Shown: positions 1 through 8,218 of the stretch, piece after piece
Numbering within the stretch: position 1 is the stretch's first letter
Layout: each line of letters opens with the position of its first letter
DNA from: Neptuniibacter halophilus
GTDB taxonomy: Bacteria > Pseudomonadota > Gammaproteobacteria > Pseudomonadales > Balneatricaceae
Assembly: GCF_030295765.1 (NCBI RefSeq)
Contig: NZ_AP027293.1
Span: 1 to 64,000 of the forward strand
Direction of reading: 5' to 3'
DNA: 64,000 bases
Notes under the pieces: model-generated
Database searches by the model: none
What the model was told of the DNA's origin: nothing
Seen by the model: only the letters and a program-made list of their open reading frames with translations
Made by a program: the position numbers and the translations under genes

Positions 1-216
1 AATGCCCTTAGCTACCTCAGTGATGAGATGGCCGAGCTTAAGGAAAAACGAATTCGCATGGTGGCGGCTTTACTGCAGCCCGTTTTGGAGGAGGAGTCAC
101 CCAGCGCGTTACTGCAACTGATTGGGATGTGTGATGGCACCGACATCACGGTGACCGACATACTGCAACAACTACATAAGACGAAGTTCCCGAGCACTGA
201 GGGCGACGAGGCGTAA
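1..216 (+). CDS. C-terminal part of an uncharacterised protein (partial at window start)
   Basis: An open frame runs from base 1 without an upstream stop and ends with TAA at 214-216. An internal ATG at 28 would give 62 residues, but the frame continues to the window edge, so this is probably the tail of a longer protein. The visible part is mostly helical and charged, with no motif I recognise. Five bases after its stop the sequence becomes an IS5-family transposase remnant, so the region downstream of this gene was rearranged. The C-terminus may therefore be original or may have been redefined by the junction. Function unknown. Confidence 0.4.
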   Translation, partial: NALSYLSDEMAELKEKRIRMVAALLQPVLEEESPSALLQLIGMCDGTDITVTDILQQLHKTKFPSTEGDEA

Positions 217-520
217 TGGGTATATGAAAGCCAGCATCAGGGCAAAAGTAGAGCATCCGTTCAGGGTAATTAAATGCCAGTTTGGATTTACTAAAGCTCG
301 ATATCGAGGGCTGAAGAAGAATGATAGTAAATTAGCTATGCTTTTAGCTCTGGCTAATATGGTTCGGGTGGATCAGATGATGAGGGCTTAGGGTAAGTCC
401 GTCTATATGCTGTAAAAACAGCATATAAACATTCCAGAACAGGATGAAAACGTCTAAAAATAGCCGAAATCCATTCAGACAGTTCAACTACCTAAAAGAC
501 GGGACTTAATCGCAGGTTCC
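217..520 (+). mobile_element. IS5-family remnant (3' end only)
   Basis: The last about 300 bp of an IS5-group element, ending at 520 with the same terminal sequence (GGGACTTAATCG...GGTTCC) as the complete copy at 17830-19000. TTAG follows at 521-524, matching the YTAR target of this group. The left part of the element is missing and its break at about 217-221 abuts the preceding gene. The sequence differs at many positions from the intact copy, so it comes from an older, separate insertion. Confidence 0.8.
221..391 (+). pseudogene. IS5-family transposase, C-terminal fragment
   Basis: This frame encodes about 56 residues matching the C-terminus of the IS5 transposase at 17893-18858, including the [20 protein letters not shown] block that carries the final catalytic glutamate region, and it ends in a TAG at 389-391. 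It lacks about five sixths of the protein, including the first two DDE aspartates, so it cannot be active. Substitutions relative to the intact copy confirm it is a diverged relative and not a recent duplicate. Confidence 0.8.
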
Positions 521-863
521 TTAGCTGCACATAGGCATCCATTGGGTTCATCGCAGCAACATCGAACTGCAGAAGCCGAGCCGAGCCATCGGCAGATGTG
601 CCATACACATCCACCGAAAATGCAAAGTCGCGGCCCGGTCGTTTGGCGTCAAAGTCAGAGCGGCCAAAAAGTCCCTTCTCGACCTCAATTAACGTCGAAT
701 GACCAATCGTTTCGGTTGCGGTTAAGCCTCGAACCAAGCCGCGCAGCTCAAATCGCCAATCCATGAGGGATGGGTCGTTAGGGCGCAGATTGTTAATTGT
801 TTCAAAGAGAGCTGTGCAGGGTGTGCGAATCCCCGAATGGACCTCTTGGAAGACGTCCTCCAT
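492..863 (-). pseudogene. Uncharacterised protein, 3' end overwritten by an IS5 remnant
   Basis: A 123-residue frame starting at an ATG at 863. Its last about ten codons (492-520) are read from the terminal inverted repeat of the neighbouring IS5 remnant, so the natural C-terminus has been lost. The remaining sequence is soluble, with no signal peptide and no motif I can name. It lies directly downstream, on the same strand, of the frameshifted gene at 873-1377 with a 9-base gap, so both were probably one operon. Function unknown. Confidence 0.45.
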
Positions 864-872
864 ATCCTGTCG

Positions 873-1377
873 TTAGCCTTTAATCGCAGCGAGAAAACTG
901 TTTTTAAACTCTGCCCGCATATCTGTTCGGCCATAGGTGCGGTATCGAACAGAAACGCGTGTCTGTGTGTTAGAAATTCTCTCTAAGTCCATCGTATAGT
1001 CTGAAAACCAAAGCATCCGTTGCATCGGTCCGCCGTACATCGCCGAATTTGAGTAGAACTTGCCCGGTATGCCATCCCAGCGAGAGCTAGTGCATGCCCG
1101 TATGAGCGCCCCCTTGGTCGTCAGCATCTGTGAACTTCAAAAAACGTTTGGCCTTGAAATAAGCTATATCGACATCTACCGGCACGGTGATACTGAAATC
1201 TGTGTATTCCGTTATCGAGGCACCAGGCAGCGTAACTTCTTTGCACCAACGTTCATCTAAGTGATGACGAGTTTGATCGAACCGATTTTTTGGTGTTCTG
1301 CAGTCGGGAGACGGTGCGCTGCTGATGAGTGGTCCTTTGCGAGAGGTGGTTTGATGGCTTCCCGCAATACGAGTCAT
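873..1377 (-). pseudogene. Uncharacterised protein, frameshifted
   Basis: Two overlapping frames on the minus strand (1377 to 1087 and 1127 to 873) read as one protein if a single-base shift is placed at the run of five G (on this strand) at about 1108-1113. The joined product would be about 165 residues, with a stretch rich in beta-strand residues (ITVPVDVDIAYFKAKRFLKF) followed by RWDGIPGKFYSNSAMYGG. The pattern reminds me of small secreted or lipoprotein-like bacterial proteins of unknown function, but I cannot assign a family. A homopolymer shift could be a real inactivating mutation or a sequencing error. Confidence 0.4.
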
Positions 1378-1429
1378 ATCAAATTTAAAAAACTGAGCTT
1401 CAATATTGAAGGTTTTAATTCACCAATTA

Positions 1430-2074
1430 TTACATGCTTTTTTCTTTAACTTTCAAGATGCTATGCACTAATTTAACCAGTTCTGAGTTGAGGTTTGAAA
1501 GTGGCTTCTGCCCAATAATTAAATCGTCAATCGCTCCAATCATTCCGCGATAGATAAAGTTTGCAGTGACATATGGCGACGTCACAAACCAAACACCTGA
1601 ATCGTGTCCCCGCTCAAGCAGGCAACGAAAATTCTCCATGAACTGCAAATGAGAAAGGGTCCAGCGCGACTCAGGAAAATTCCGAAATATGACGTCGTGG
1701 AGAGCGCCAATCTCTAGATAGGCGTCGCAGCAGACCTTGACCCAAGTATCCAATCGTCCAACGAAATCGTCTTCGGGGACGCTCGAAAATGCCACATTTA
1801 CTTTTGTCTGATAATCCTCCATTGTCTGTTCTCGCAAAACATTCAGCAGGAGTAATTTCGATTCGTAATGATGATAAAACGTCCCCTTTGCGGTTCCTGC
1901 TCGCTCCACAATATCGTCAACACTCGTTCCGTCGAATCCTTTTTTAACAAAGAGAAACGCCGCTGCATCGAGCATCTTTTTAGCGCTTTTCAGCCCGCGC
2001 TTTTGAGGCTTTCTAACTGAGCTACCAGATTCGGTAGCGGTTACAGATTGGTTCAATGTCATAACTAAGGGCAC
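1430..2074 (-). CDS. TetR/AcrR-family transcriptional regulator
   Basis: A 214-residue protein with a classic TetR N-terminal helix-turn-helix at about residues 30-75 (AAAFLFVKKGFDGTSVDDIVERAGTAKGTFYHHYESK), followed by an all-helical ligand-binding domain of usual length. Members bind palindromic operators as dimers and release DNA on ligand binding. The start is either a GTG at 2074 or an ATG four codons later (2062); the HTH is intact in both. It is divergent from the hydrolase/SDR/QorB-like genes starting at 2569 across a 494-bp gap, the usual layout for a local repressor of neighbouring catabolic or detoxification genes. That target is inference. Confidence 0.88.
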   Translation of the reverse strand: MPLVMTLNQSVTATESGSSVRKPQKRGLKSAKKMLDAAAFLFVKKGFDGTSVDDIVERAGTAKGTFYHHYESKLLLLNVLREQTMEDYQTKVNVAFSSVPEDDFVGRLDTWVKVCCDAYLEIGALHDVIFRNFPESRWTLSHLQFMENFRCLLERGHDSGVWFVTSPYVTANFIYRGMIGAIDDLIIGQKPLSNLNSELVKLVHSILKVKEKSM

Positions 2075-2568
2075 CCAATTCTCTTGCGATTGCCACGTCG
2101 GCGTTTGAGGGGGCTAAAACCTCTGCTAGCCCACCAATTCAGCTTTGCGGCCTTACCACTTTCCTCGGCGCATCGCGACGTTTGCATTCTAACTGAATCA
2201 CTTTGTTGGTTTTCTCGAAAAGAGTATTGGCAAAACCGACTTGGAGTCTATATTATCCTAAAACCGCCCGCAAGTCTATTTTATGTCGAATGTTCAGTCA
2301 TCTCGTTTGTTCGACGTTGGAATGTTACTGCAAATCAGGTGGCCAACCTGAAACACGCTGGGAACGTAAGCTTGAGCCATAAAGGTGCCGAATTTATGAA
2401 TCATCAGATGCAGATCATGCCATCTACGTACCGCAAATCGCGTTTGTCGCGTTTTACTGAGCATTAGGTGGAGGTTGGCAGCGCCTGAATTTCCGTTCCA
2501 CGCATGGCTGGCTCCTTGCTGAACCACAAAGAATCATCATTTTTTAGTATCAAAGTAGAGATCAAACA
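2075..2568. promoter_or_regulatory. Divergent intergenic region between tetR-type gene and hydrolase gene
   Basis: A 494-bp stretch without a credible gene. It must hold the promoters of the TetR regulator (leftward) and the hydrolase operon (rightward). An inverted repeat GTCGAA (2285-2290) / TTCGAC (2310-2315) lies in an AT-rich stretch and is a weak candidate operator. No other structure stands out. Confidence 0.35.
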
Positions 2569-3516
2569 ATGGAAAAATTACCAGCAAATTCTGAATATAT
2601 TTCCACACTCTCAGGTTTTGGATCTGTTTCAAACGTTCCGAAACTACCGGAGGGTTTCGCTGACACGTTCAAAAGCTACCGCGTTGATACTGGCAACGTA
2701 GGTCTTCATGTCGTTATGGGAGGCGCAGGCGAGCCATTGCTGCTGCACTGCGGTTGGCCGCAGAGCTGGTATGCCTGGCGATACTTGATGCTGCCTCTAA
2801 GCCAGCATTTCACGGTGATAGCAGTAGACCCAAGAGGGTTGGGTATTTCGGATAAACCCGCCGACGGTTATGACGTTGACTCATTGGCCCACGACATGTT
2901 CGATTTGATGAGTAAGCTGGGTCACGAAAAGTTTTCGATGGTAGGCCATGACATCGGTGTGATGGTCGGCTACGCGATGGCCATGATAAGCCCTAAACGT
3001 ATTACCCGATTGGCTATCGGCGAGGGCACGATACCGGGCGCTTCTCCTTCTCCTGAAATGGTTCCAGAAGATCGTCGTATGAGCGATTTTCTGTGGCATT
3101 TTGCATTTAACCGCGCGCTCGATGTGAATGAACGTCTTGTTGAGGGCCGTGAGGATATCTATTTCAATTATCAATTTGCCTCAAAATCGGGAACTCCAGA
3201 TGGTGTACCCAAATACGCCCGTGACTTTTACATTGAATTATTGCGCCGCGTTCCCGGAACCTTGACATCAAGCTTCAACTATTACAGAGCGGTGGATGAC
3301 ACCATTCCGCAAGTGCGAAATCACCTCGGAAAAAAAATAACACTTCCCGTGTTTACCTTTTCGGGTGCGCTGGCATGTGGGCCGATGGTGCAATATGAAT
3401 GGGAAAACTTGGCGGAAAATGTAACTTCATTGATTATTGACGATAGTGGCCACTTCCCTGCAGAAGAACAACCGGATGTACTTTTAAATGCATTAATCAA
3501 TTTTCTATCACCCTAA
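2569..3516 (+). CDS. Alpha/beta-hydrolase, epoxide hydrolase / dehalogenase type
   Basis: A 315-residue alpha/beta hydrolase. Visible signatures in order: oxyanion-hole segment HCGWPQSW (about residue 62), the DPRG turn, the nucleophile elbow GHDIG (about residue 127) and the late catalytic histidine in DDSGHFPAEEQP (about residue 287). The elbow carries Asp, not Ser, as in epoxide hydrolases and haloalkane dehalogenases, so an ester-hydrolysing serine mechanism is unlikely. It is first in a rightward set with an SDR dehydrogenase (109 bp downstream) and a QorB-like reductase, and is divergent from a TetR regulator. Substrate not predictable. Confidence 0.85.
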   Translation: MEKLPANSEYISTLSGFGSVSNVPKLPEGFADTFKSYRVDTGNVGLHVVMGGAGEPLLLHCGWPQSWYAWRYLMLPLSQHFTVIAVDPRGLGISDKPADGYDVDSLAHDMFDLMSKLGHEKFSMVGHDIGVMVGYAMAMISPKRITRLAIGEGTIPGASPSPEMVPEDRRMSDFLWHFAFNRALDVNERLVEGREDIYFNYQFASKSGTPDGVPKYARDFYIELLRRVPGTLTSSFNYYRAVDDTIPQVRNHLGKKITLPVFTFSGALACGPMVQYEWENLAENVTSLIIDDSGHFPAEEQPDVLLNALINFLSP

Positions 3517-3625
3517 ATAATAGACAAAAGCAATCTATTTTTTAGCCCTAAAACAGACAATTATTTCACAGTCAGCAACGAGTATTAATTGGGCGATTTT
3601 GACTCGAAAAGAATGAGGAATCATC

Positions 3626-4387
3626 ATGACAAACTTAAAAGACAAAGTCCTAATCGTAACGGGTGGAGCAAGCGGAATTGGTAAGGCGGCCGCCACCTTT
3701 TTTTCCCAGTGTGGTGCGACTGTTGTTATCGCTGACTTCAACGATCAAGGCTCATTAGTCGCTGAAGAGATCACTGCCAATGGCGGGAAATGTTTATTCG
3801 TAAAAACCAACGTAGTCAAAGAATCCGAAGTCGAAAACCTAGTGGCTAAAACGATAGAAGCATTTGGTCGTTTAGATGGGGCTTTTAATGCAGGTGTAGA
3901 ACAGGCGATAAAGCCCTTGCACGAAATCGAGGAAACACAATGGGACAAGGTCATAAATATCGATCTGAAAGGTGTCTTTTTATGCATTAAGCATCAAGTG
4001 AAAGCGATGCTTAATGCCGGACACGGAGGCGCTATTGTAAATACTTCTTCAACAGTTGGAATTGGCGCTGTGCCATTTGCCGCTGAGTATATCGCAGCAA
4101 AAGCGGGAGTGATTGGGTTAACCCGTGCAGCCGCTGTTGACTATGCGCAACATGGCATAAGAGTAAATACCGTCGCACCAGGAATGACTCAAACGGCTAT
4201 GATTGATCGAATGCCTAAGGATCCAGAACTCATGAAAATATTTGGCGCGATCCAAGCGGCAGTCCCTATGCAGCGCATGGGGCAACCACAAGAAATCGTC
4301 GAAGCCGTCGGCTGGCTATTGTCTGATGCTGCTAGTTTCATTACCGGTGCTGTACTACCGGTTGATGGCGGTCATACAGCAGTTTAG
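3626..4387 (+). CDS. SDR-family NAD(P)-dependent oxidoreductase
   Basis: A 253-residue classical short-chain dehydrogenase. The N-terminal cofactor motif TGGASGIG is at about residues 12-19, an acidic residue after beta-2 (IADFND) suggests NAD preference, and the catalytic Ser-Tyr-Lys set is visible as NTSSTVG and YIAAK (about residues 139-157). NAG replaces the usual NNAG element: the sequence reads AFNAGVE, a mild deviation. A clear GAGGA ribosome-binding site precedes the ATG. Length is typical. It follows the epoxide-hydrolase-like gene and could oxidise the diol or alcohol that enzyme releases; this coupling is inference. Confidence 0.9.
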   Translation: MTNLKDKVLIVTGGASGIGKAAATFFSQCGATVVIADFNDQGSLVAEEITANGGKCLFVKTNVVKESEVENLVAKTIEAFGRLDGAFNAGVEQAIKPLHEIEETQWDKVINIDLKGVFLCIKHQVKAMLNAGHGGAIVNTSSTVGIGAVPFAAEYIAAKAGVIGLTRAAAVDYAQHGIRVNTVAPGMTQTAMIDRMPKDPELMKIFGAIQAAVPMQRMGQPQEIVEAVGWLLSDAASFITGAVLPVDGGHTAV

Positions 4388-4401
4388 GCGTCGTCAGACT
4401 G

Positions 4402-4438
4402 TTTACAGTGTAAATATCGGTTGATTTACACCTATAAT
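4402..4438 (+). promoter_or_regulatory. Promoter with TTTACA/TGTAAA palindrome
   Basis: A 13-bp palindrome TTTACAGTGTAAA (4402-4414) and a further half site ATTTACAC (4424-4431) sit immediately upstream of a perfect TATAAT at 4433-4438, about 135 bp before the zinc-finger/QorB-like genes. The arrangement suggests a repressor site overlapping a promoter. A closely related 17-bp palindrome lies in front of the quinolinate phosphoribosyltransferase gene at 9096-9112. Confidence 0.45.
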
Positions 4439-4446
4439 CTGCTGTG

Positions 4447-4483
4447 AAGCCAAGACTATTTCGCAAAGTTTATACCTTGGCTT
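4447..4483 (+). terminator. Inverted repeat, possible weak terminator or attenuator
   Basis: AAGCCAAG (4447-4454) and CTTGGCTT (4476-4483) form an 8-bp stem around a 21-base loop, without a following T run. It lies after the SDR gene and just downstream of the TATAAT at 4433-4438, so it could either end the upstream transcript inefficiently or fold in the leader of the next one. Confidence 0.25.
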
Positions 4484-4572
4484 TCAGATAGATCAATACT
4501 CAACTATTTGAAATTAAATAGGTTTCTTTGGCTTGGCGTTACTGCAACTCATTTTGCGTTTTAGGAGGATTT

Positions 4573-4722
4573 ATGATCTGGTATTGTCACGTCTGTGGTA
4601 CATGTAACGCAGCAAGCCGTATGAGGTGCCAGCATTGCAATACGCAAGCACCTAAACACAAGTCAATATTGATGAGGACAATTTATGATCATGATTACAG
4701 GCGCGTCAGGCCAGCTTGGTAG
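4573..4722 (+). CDS. Small RanBP2-type zinc-finger protein
   Basis: A 49-residue protein with a strong ribosome-binding site (AGGAGGA) seven bases before the ATG at 4573. Residues 3-20 fit the RanBP2-type zinc-finger pattern W-x-C-x2-C-x3-N-x6-C-x2-C exactly (W2? context WYC..C...N......C..C), so it should bind one zinc ion. Such fingers in other organisms bind single-stranded RNA or ubiquitin; the role in bacteria is mostly unknown. Its 3' end overlaps the first 38 bases of the QorB-like gene in another frame, implying translational coupling. A longer upstream start (4528) is possible but lacks a ribosome-binding site. Confidence 0.6.
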   Translation: MIWYCHVCGTCNAASRMRCQHCNTQAPKHKSILMRTIYDHDYRRVRPAW

Positions 4723-5539
4723 CCTTGTTATTAATAAACTGATAGCCAATGGAGCTAAACCTGACATGATTGTCGCCATAGTCAGGAACCTAGCTACCTC
4801 GTCGCATTTATCAGAGCTGGGTGTCAATGTGCGCGTAGCGGATTACAACGAACCGGAATCCCTTGAAAATGCTCTAGGCGGTGTGACCAGGGTATTATTG
4901 GTATCATCCAGTGAAGTTGGTCAACGTACTGAGCAGCATAAAAATGTCATCAATGCTGCCAAGAAGGCAAATGTTGAACTGTTGGCCTACACAAGTATTT
5001 TACACGCAGATACTTCGCCGCTCTCGCTAGCCAAAGAACATAGGGAAACGGAAACTGCCTTGGCCGAATCAGGCATTCCGTATGTTTTACTCCGCAATGG
5101 GTGGTACTCAGAAAACTACACGATTTCAGCGGCATCTTCAATCGAGCATGGCGTGGTGCTGGGATGTGCTAAGAACGGTAAGCTATCGACCGCATCGCGG
5201 GCAGACTATGCCGAGGCGGCCGCCCGCATCATCAATGCCGAAAACCAAGCCGGCAAAGTCTATGAGCTGGCGGGTGACGAGTCGTTTACTTTGGAGGAGT
5301 ACGCTCGGTATCTCTCAGAGGCCAGTGGTGCGCAGGTGACTTACAACGATTTGTCTGAATCCGAATTTTCCGAAGCACTCACCGTGTTGGGGTTGCCAAG
5401 CAGTCTCGCTAAAGTCCTTGCAGACTCCGATGTTGGCGCATCTCAAAACGGTTTATTTGATGATAGCAAAACCTTATCCTCGCTGATTGGCCGTCCCACC
5501 GAAACGATTCAAGAGAATATTCTCAAATCCTTGAGCTAA
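4685..5539 (+). CDS. NmrA-like / QorB-type NAD(P)H:quinone oxidoreductase
   Basis: A 284-residue atypical SDR of the NmrA family, the same length as E. coli QorB (YtfG). The N-terminal ITGASGQLG motif (residues 4-12) is the dinucleotide-binding loop, and the LLRNGWYSENY segment at about residue 138 is characteristic of the QorB/NmrA group. There is no classical YxxxK, as expected for this family. Members reduce quinones or act as redox sensors. GAGGA precedes the ATG by six bases. Placed after a hydrolase and an SDR, it may detoxify quinones derived from an aromatic or cyclic substrate; this is inference. A short 66-bp gap separates it from the next IS5 copy. Confidence 0.85.
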   Translation: MIMITGASGQLGSLVINKLIANGAKPDMIVAIVRNLATSSHLSELGVNVRVADYNEPESLENALGGVTRVLLVSSSEVGQRTEQHKNVINAAKKANVELLAYTSILHADTSPLSLAKEHRETETALAESGIPYVLLRNGWYSENYTISAASSIEHGVVLGCAKNGKLSTASRADYAEAAARIINAENQAGKVYELAGDESFTLEEYARYLSEASGAQVTYNDLSESEFSEALTVLGLPSSLAKVLADSDVGASQNGLFDDSKTLSSLIGRPTETIQENILKSLS

Positions 5540-5605
5540 CTGTGTTGTTTTTATTACTACACTAATGTGTTTTGACGTGTTCTTTTTTTGACACACATGA
5601 ACTAG

Positions 5606-6253
5606 GGAACTTACGATTAAGTCCCGTTTTTTAGCTCATTTCCCCGGTAATCCCCCCGATCAAGTTGTATTTGCGGCGTAAGCGCGCGATTACTGGTTAT
5701 TTCTTACCGCCTGCATGCCGATTTCCCAGCATGCAGACGGATTTATCCTACGCCCGCTGCATCTGATCCACACGTACGATGTTCGCTAAGGCGAACAGCA
5801 TTGCTAGCTTGCCATCGTTCTTCATCAATCCGCGATAGCGGGCCTTGGTAAAACCGAACTGACATTTGATAATTCGGAACGGATGCTCAACCTTGGCTCG
5901 AACACTGGCTTTTAGATATTCAGTTTTCAGTCGAACCTTGTTGATTCGCGGACGCTTCTTCAGCTCTTTGACCTTGCTGGGTATTTCTGCAACGTGCCAG
6001 TCAGCCTCCACACTTTCAAGTTCTTCACGACTCTCTGCGCCACGGTAACCACTGTCGGCGAAAATAAAGTCTTCTTTGCCATGCAGAAGGTGTCTAGCTT
6101 GGTTGAGATCATGTTCATTAGCGGCGGTAGTTGTGAAGCTATGCGTCAGCCCAGTTCTGGCATCAACACCGATATGGGCTTTCATTCCGAAGTGCCATTG
6201 ATTGCCTTTCTTGGTCTGATGCATCTCAGGATCACGCTCACCTGCTTTGTTCT
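5606..6253 (-). mobile_element. IS5-family element truncated by IS256-family insertion
   Basis: The 3' part of an IS5-group element in leftward orientation. Its terminal repeat begins at 5606, preceded by the target-type sequence CTAG at 5602-5605. Its sequence is nearly identical to the intact copy at 17830-19000 (one difference seen in the terminal repeat). It stops abruptly at 6253, where the IS256-family element begins. The missing 5' part is not found on the other side of that element (7561 onward) nor after the second copy (25755 onward), so a deletion or recombination removed it. Confidence 0.9.
5748..6253 (-). pseudogene. IS5-family transposase, N-terminally truncated
   Basis: Encodes the C-terminal part of the IS5 transposase, identical in protein sequence to the matching part (from [15 protein letters not shown] to the end) of the complete copy at 17893-18858. 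An open frame continues to 6320 only because it reads through the end of the adjacent IS256-family element, giving a meaningless N-terminal extension. The first catalytic aspartate region is missing, so this copy is inactive. Confidence 0.9.
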
Positions 6254-7560
6254 GAGAGTGTAAAAAAATCTGTGTAAGTGGCATTCTTACCACCGTGTTG
6301 AAAGGACAGCAGAATGCCAATATCAGACGAGCTTATTGCTCAACTTCTTGAGGGCTGCTCAAGCCCTGATGACATCCTCGGCGAGGATGGTCTTCTTAAA
6401 CAACTGACCAAAAAGGTTGCGGAACGCGTCCTGGACGTCGAGATGAATGAGCATCTCGGTTATGCCAAAAATGAGCCTTCAGGCAAAAACTCGGGTAATT
6501 CACGCAACGGTAAAAGCCGTAAGTCGGTTCGCAGCATCCACGGTGATATAGAGCTGGAAGTGCCTCGTGATCGTAACGGTACGTTCGAGCCGATGTTGGT
6601 TCGTAAAGGTGAGAAACAACTCAACGGTTTCGATGATCGTATTATCTCCTTCTACGCTCGCGGCATGACGACTCGAGATATTCAAGCACATTTCCAGGAC
6701 ACCTATGGTGTTGAGGTTTCTCCAACCTTTATCTCTCAGGTTACCAATGCCGTGATGGATGAGGTTACTGCCTGGCAAAGCCGCCCGCTGGATAGTATTT
6801 ATCCGATTGTCTATCTGGATGCCCTGGTAGTGCGCAGCCGCGATAGCGGCGCAGTACAAAACAAACACGTTTATCTGGCGCTGGGTATCAACCTTGATGG
6901 CGAAAAGGAGCTGCTGGGTTTATGGATGGCGCAGACTGAGGGTGCTAAATTCTGGCTATCTGTAGTGACCGAACTGAAGAATCGAGGCTTACAGGACATC
7001 CTGATCGCCTGCGTTGATGGTCTGAAAGGCTTTCCTGAAGCAATAGAAGCTGTCTATCCTCAGACTCAGATCCAGCTTTGCATCGTTCATCAGGTGCGCC
7101 ACTCGCTGCGCTATGTGAGCTGGAAACAGCGGAAGGAGGTTGCTGCTGATCTGCGTAATATTTATGCCGCATCTACGCTTGATGCAGCTGAGAGGGCCTT
7201 GGATGAGTTTGCGGTGAAGTGGGGCGATGAACACCCAACCATCAGCCGATCCTGGCGAGCAAACTGGGAACGCCTGAGCGTATTCTTTGACTACCCACCG
7301 CAGATCCGCAAGGTCATCTACACAACCAATGCCATCGAGTCAGTGAATGCGTCTCTGAGAAAGGTAACCAAAACTCGGCGATCATTCCCGAATGATAAGT
7401 CAGTGATGAAAATTCTGTATCTGGCCTTGCACCAAATCGCTAAGAAGTGGACTATGCCAATACGGGATTGGAAACAGGCGATGAGCCAATTTATGATCCT
7501 GTTCAGTGACAGAATATCACTGTGATAAACCGTCACTTACACAGAAGAATTTACAGTCTC
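6254..7560 (+). mobile_element. IS256-family insertion sequence, copy 1
   Basis: A 1307-bp element with imperfect terminal inverted repeats: left end GAGAGTGTAAAAAAATCTG and right end, read inward, GAGACTGTAAATTCTTCTG, both continuing TGTAAGTG. It is the same length and apparently the same sequence as copy 2 (24448-25754), in the same orientation. Its flanks do not match: TTTGTTCT (inside IS5) on the left, TTGCTTTC on the right. The right flank instead equals the left flank of copy 2, so the pair appears to have arisen through recombination or circle integration. Confidence 0.93.
6314..7525 (+). CDS. IS256-family (mutator-type) transposase
   Basis: A 403-residue mutator-type transposase of usual length. 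DDE residues are visible in [12 protein letters not shown] (about residue 167), [13 protein letters not shown] (about residue 235) and TNAIESVN (about residue 340), with the family-typical CIVHQVRHS block between the second and third. Protein sequence identical to copy 2. The gene fills the element, starting 60 bp from the left end after the GAAAGGACAGCAG ribosome-binding region. It should be functional and could have mobilised the bracketed catabolic segment. Confidence 0.95.
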   Translation: MPISDELIAQLLEGCSSPDDILGEDGLLKQLTKKVAERVLDVEMNEHLGYAKNEPSGKNSGNSRNGKSRKSVRSIHGDIELEVPRDRNGTFEPMLVRKGEKQLNGFDDRIISFYARGMTTRDIQAHFQDTYGVEVSPTFISQVTNAVMDEVTAWQSRPLDSIYPIVYLDALVVRSRDSGAVQNKHVYLALGINLDGEKELLGLWMAQTEGAKFWLSVVTELKNRGLQDILIACVDGLKGFPEAIEAVYPQTQIQLCIVHQVRHSLRYVSWKQRKEVAADLRNIYAASTLDAAERALDEFAVKWGDEHPTISRSWRANWERLSVFFDYPPQIRKVIYTTNAIESVNASLRKVTKTRRSFPNDKSVMKILYLALHQIAKKWTMPIRDWKQAMSQFMILFSDRISL

Positions 7561-7568
7561 TTGCTTTC
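7561..7568. repeat. 8-bp IS256 target duplication, displaced half
   Basis: TTGCTTTC directly abuts the right end of IS256 copy 1. The identical octamer occurs at 24440-24447, directly abutting the left end of copy 2. Eight bases is a usual target duplication length for this family. The two halves therefore flank the inner segment, not either IS copy. Confidence 0.8.
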
Positions 7569-7612
7569 TGCTAACGCTACCGGCTATTTGTTGCCTTAGC
7601 AGTCATCAAAAG

Positions 7613-8074
7613 TTAGGTATTGTCTTTCACAAGATTAGAATGCATGTTCAATAAATATTTGCGAACGATTGCAATTTCCTCAGGGCTCATGCCGCTTTGA
7701 GCCACGTCATTGACCTCTTTTGCTAGAGGTTCAAGGGTGTCTTTAAGACTCTTTCCATATTCAGTTAAATAAACTACCTGTCGTGGCTTTCCTTCAATGA
7801 TAGGGCGGAGTTCAACGAGGCCAGCCGTTAACATGCGTTTAATAACGGAGTTCGTTGTGGGTCCAGTAAGCCCAACTCGTTCACTTAAGGTTTTTTGGGA
7901 GATTCCTTCCTCGTTCCACAGCTCACGTAAATAGGCCCAAAATCCATGGTTTACGCCGTAGGGCAGTATCCGCCGTTCCAATGAATTAAAGTACTGCTTA
8001 GAGAGCCCTCGAACGATGTGTGCCATCCTCTCGTATTCTAGCTCTGGAGTAGTATTTAATTTCTCTACAGACAT
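7613..8074 (-). CDS. MarR-family transcriptional regulator
   Basis: A winged-helix MarR-type regulator. The recognition region reads ISQKTLSERVGLTGPTTNSVIKRMLTAGLVEL, followed by the wing EGKPRQVVYLTEYGK. I chose the ATG at 8074 (153 residues, usual MarR length), which has AGGA six bases upstream. The frame stays open to an ATG at 8152, which lacks a ribosome-binding site. It is the only transcription regulator between the two IS256 copies, so it is the best candidate for the protein that binds the repeated TTAG-N4-CTAA operator found in front of the cargo operons. It follows the quinolinate phosphoribosyltransferase gene on the same strand. Confidence 0.88.
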   Translation of the reverse strand: MSVEKLNTTPELEYERMAHIVRGLSKQYFNSLERRILPYGVNHGFWAYLRELWNEEGISQKTLSERVGLTGPTTNSVIKRMLTAGLVELRPIIEGKPRQVVYLTEYGKSLKDTLEPLAKEVNDVAQSGMSPEEIAIVRKYLLNMHSNLVKDNT

Positions 8075-8162
8075 TTTTTTCCTGAGATATTCATAATATC
8101 GAACCTGTAAACTTGGTTTCGACGGATCGAGGTTTGCTGGTGCTTTAAGCATCAGGGTTAAT

Positions 8163-8202
8163 CAGATCGTGTTGGTATAATAAAGTTAACTAACACGATC
8201 TG
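8163..8202. promoter_or_regulatory. 11-bp inverted repeat between nadC-type and marR-type genes
   Basis: CAGATCGTGTT (8163-8173) and AACACGATCTG (8192-8202) are perfect reverse complements around an 18-base AT-rich spacer. There is no T run, so a simple terminator is unlikely. An operator or a leader structure controlling the MarR gene fits better. Confidence 0.45.
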
Positions 8203-8218
8203 TCATCTTAGGCCCTTA

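Noticed and set aside
2569..3516. Hydrolase as a phthalate ester hydrolase feeding the phthalate pathway
   Set aside because: The nucleophile elbow is GHDIG with Asp, typical of epoxide hydrolases and dehalogenases; a serine esterase would be expected. It also lies outside the IS256-bracketed segment.
5748..6320. A 190-residue intact protein on the minus strand
   Set aside because: It is an artificial fusion of a truncated IS5 transposase with sequence from the end of the IS256-family element.
7613..8152. MarR start at 8152 (179 residues)
   Set aside because: No ribosome-binding site lies before it, whereas the ATG at 8074 has AGGA and gives the usual family length.
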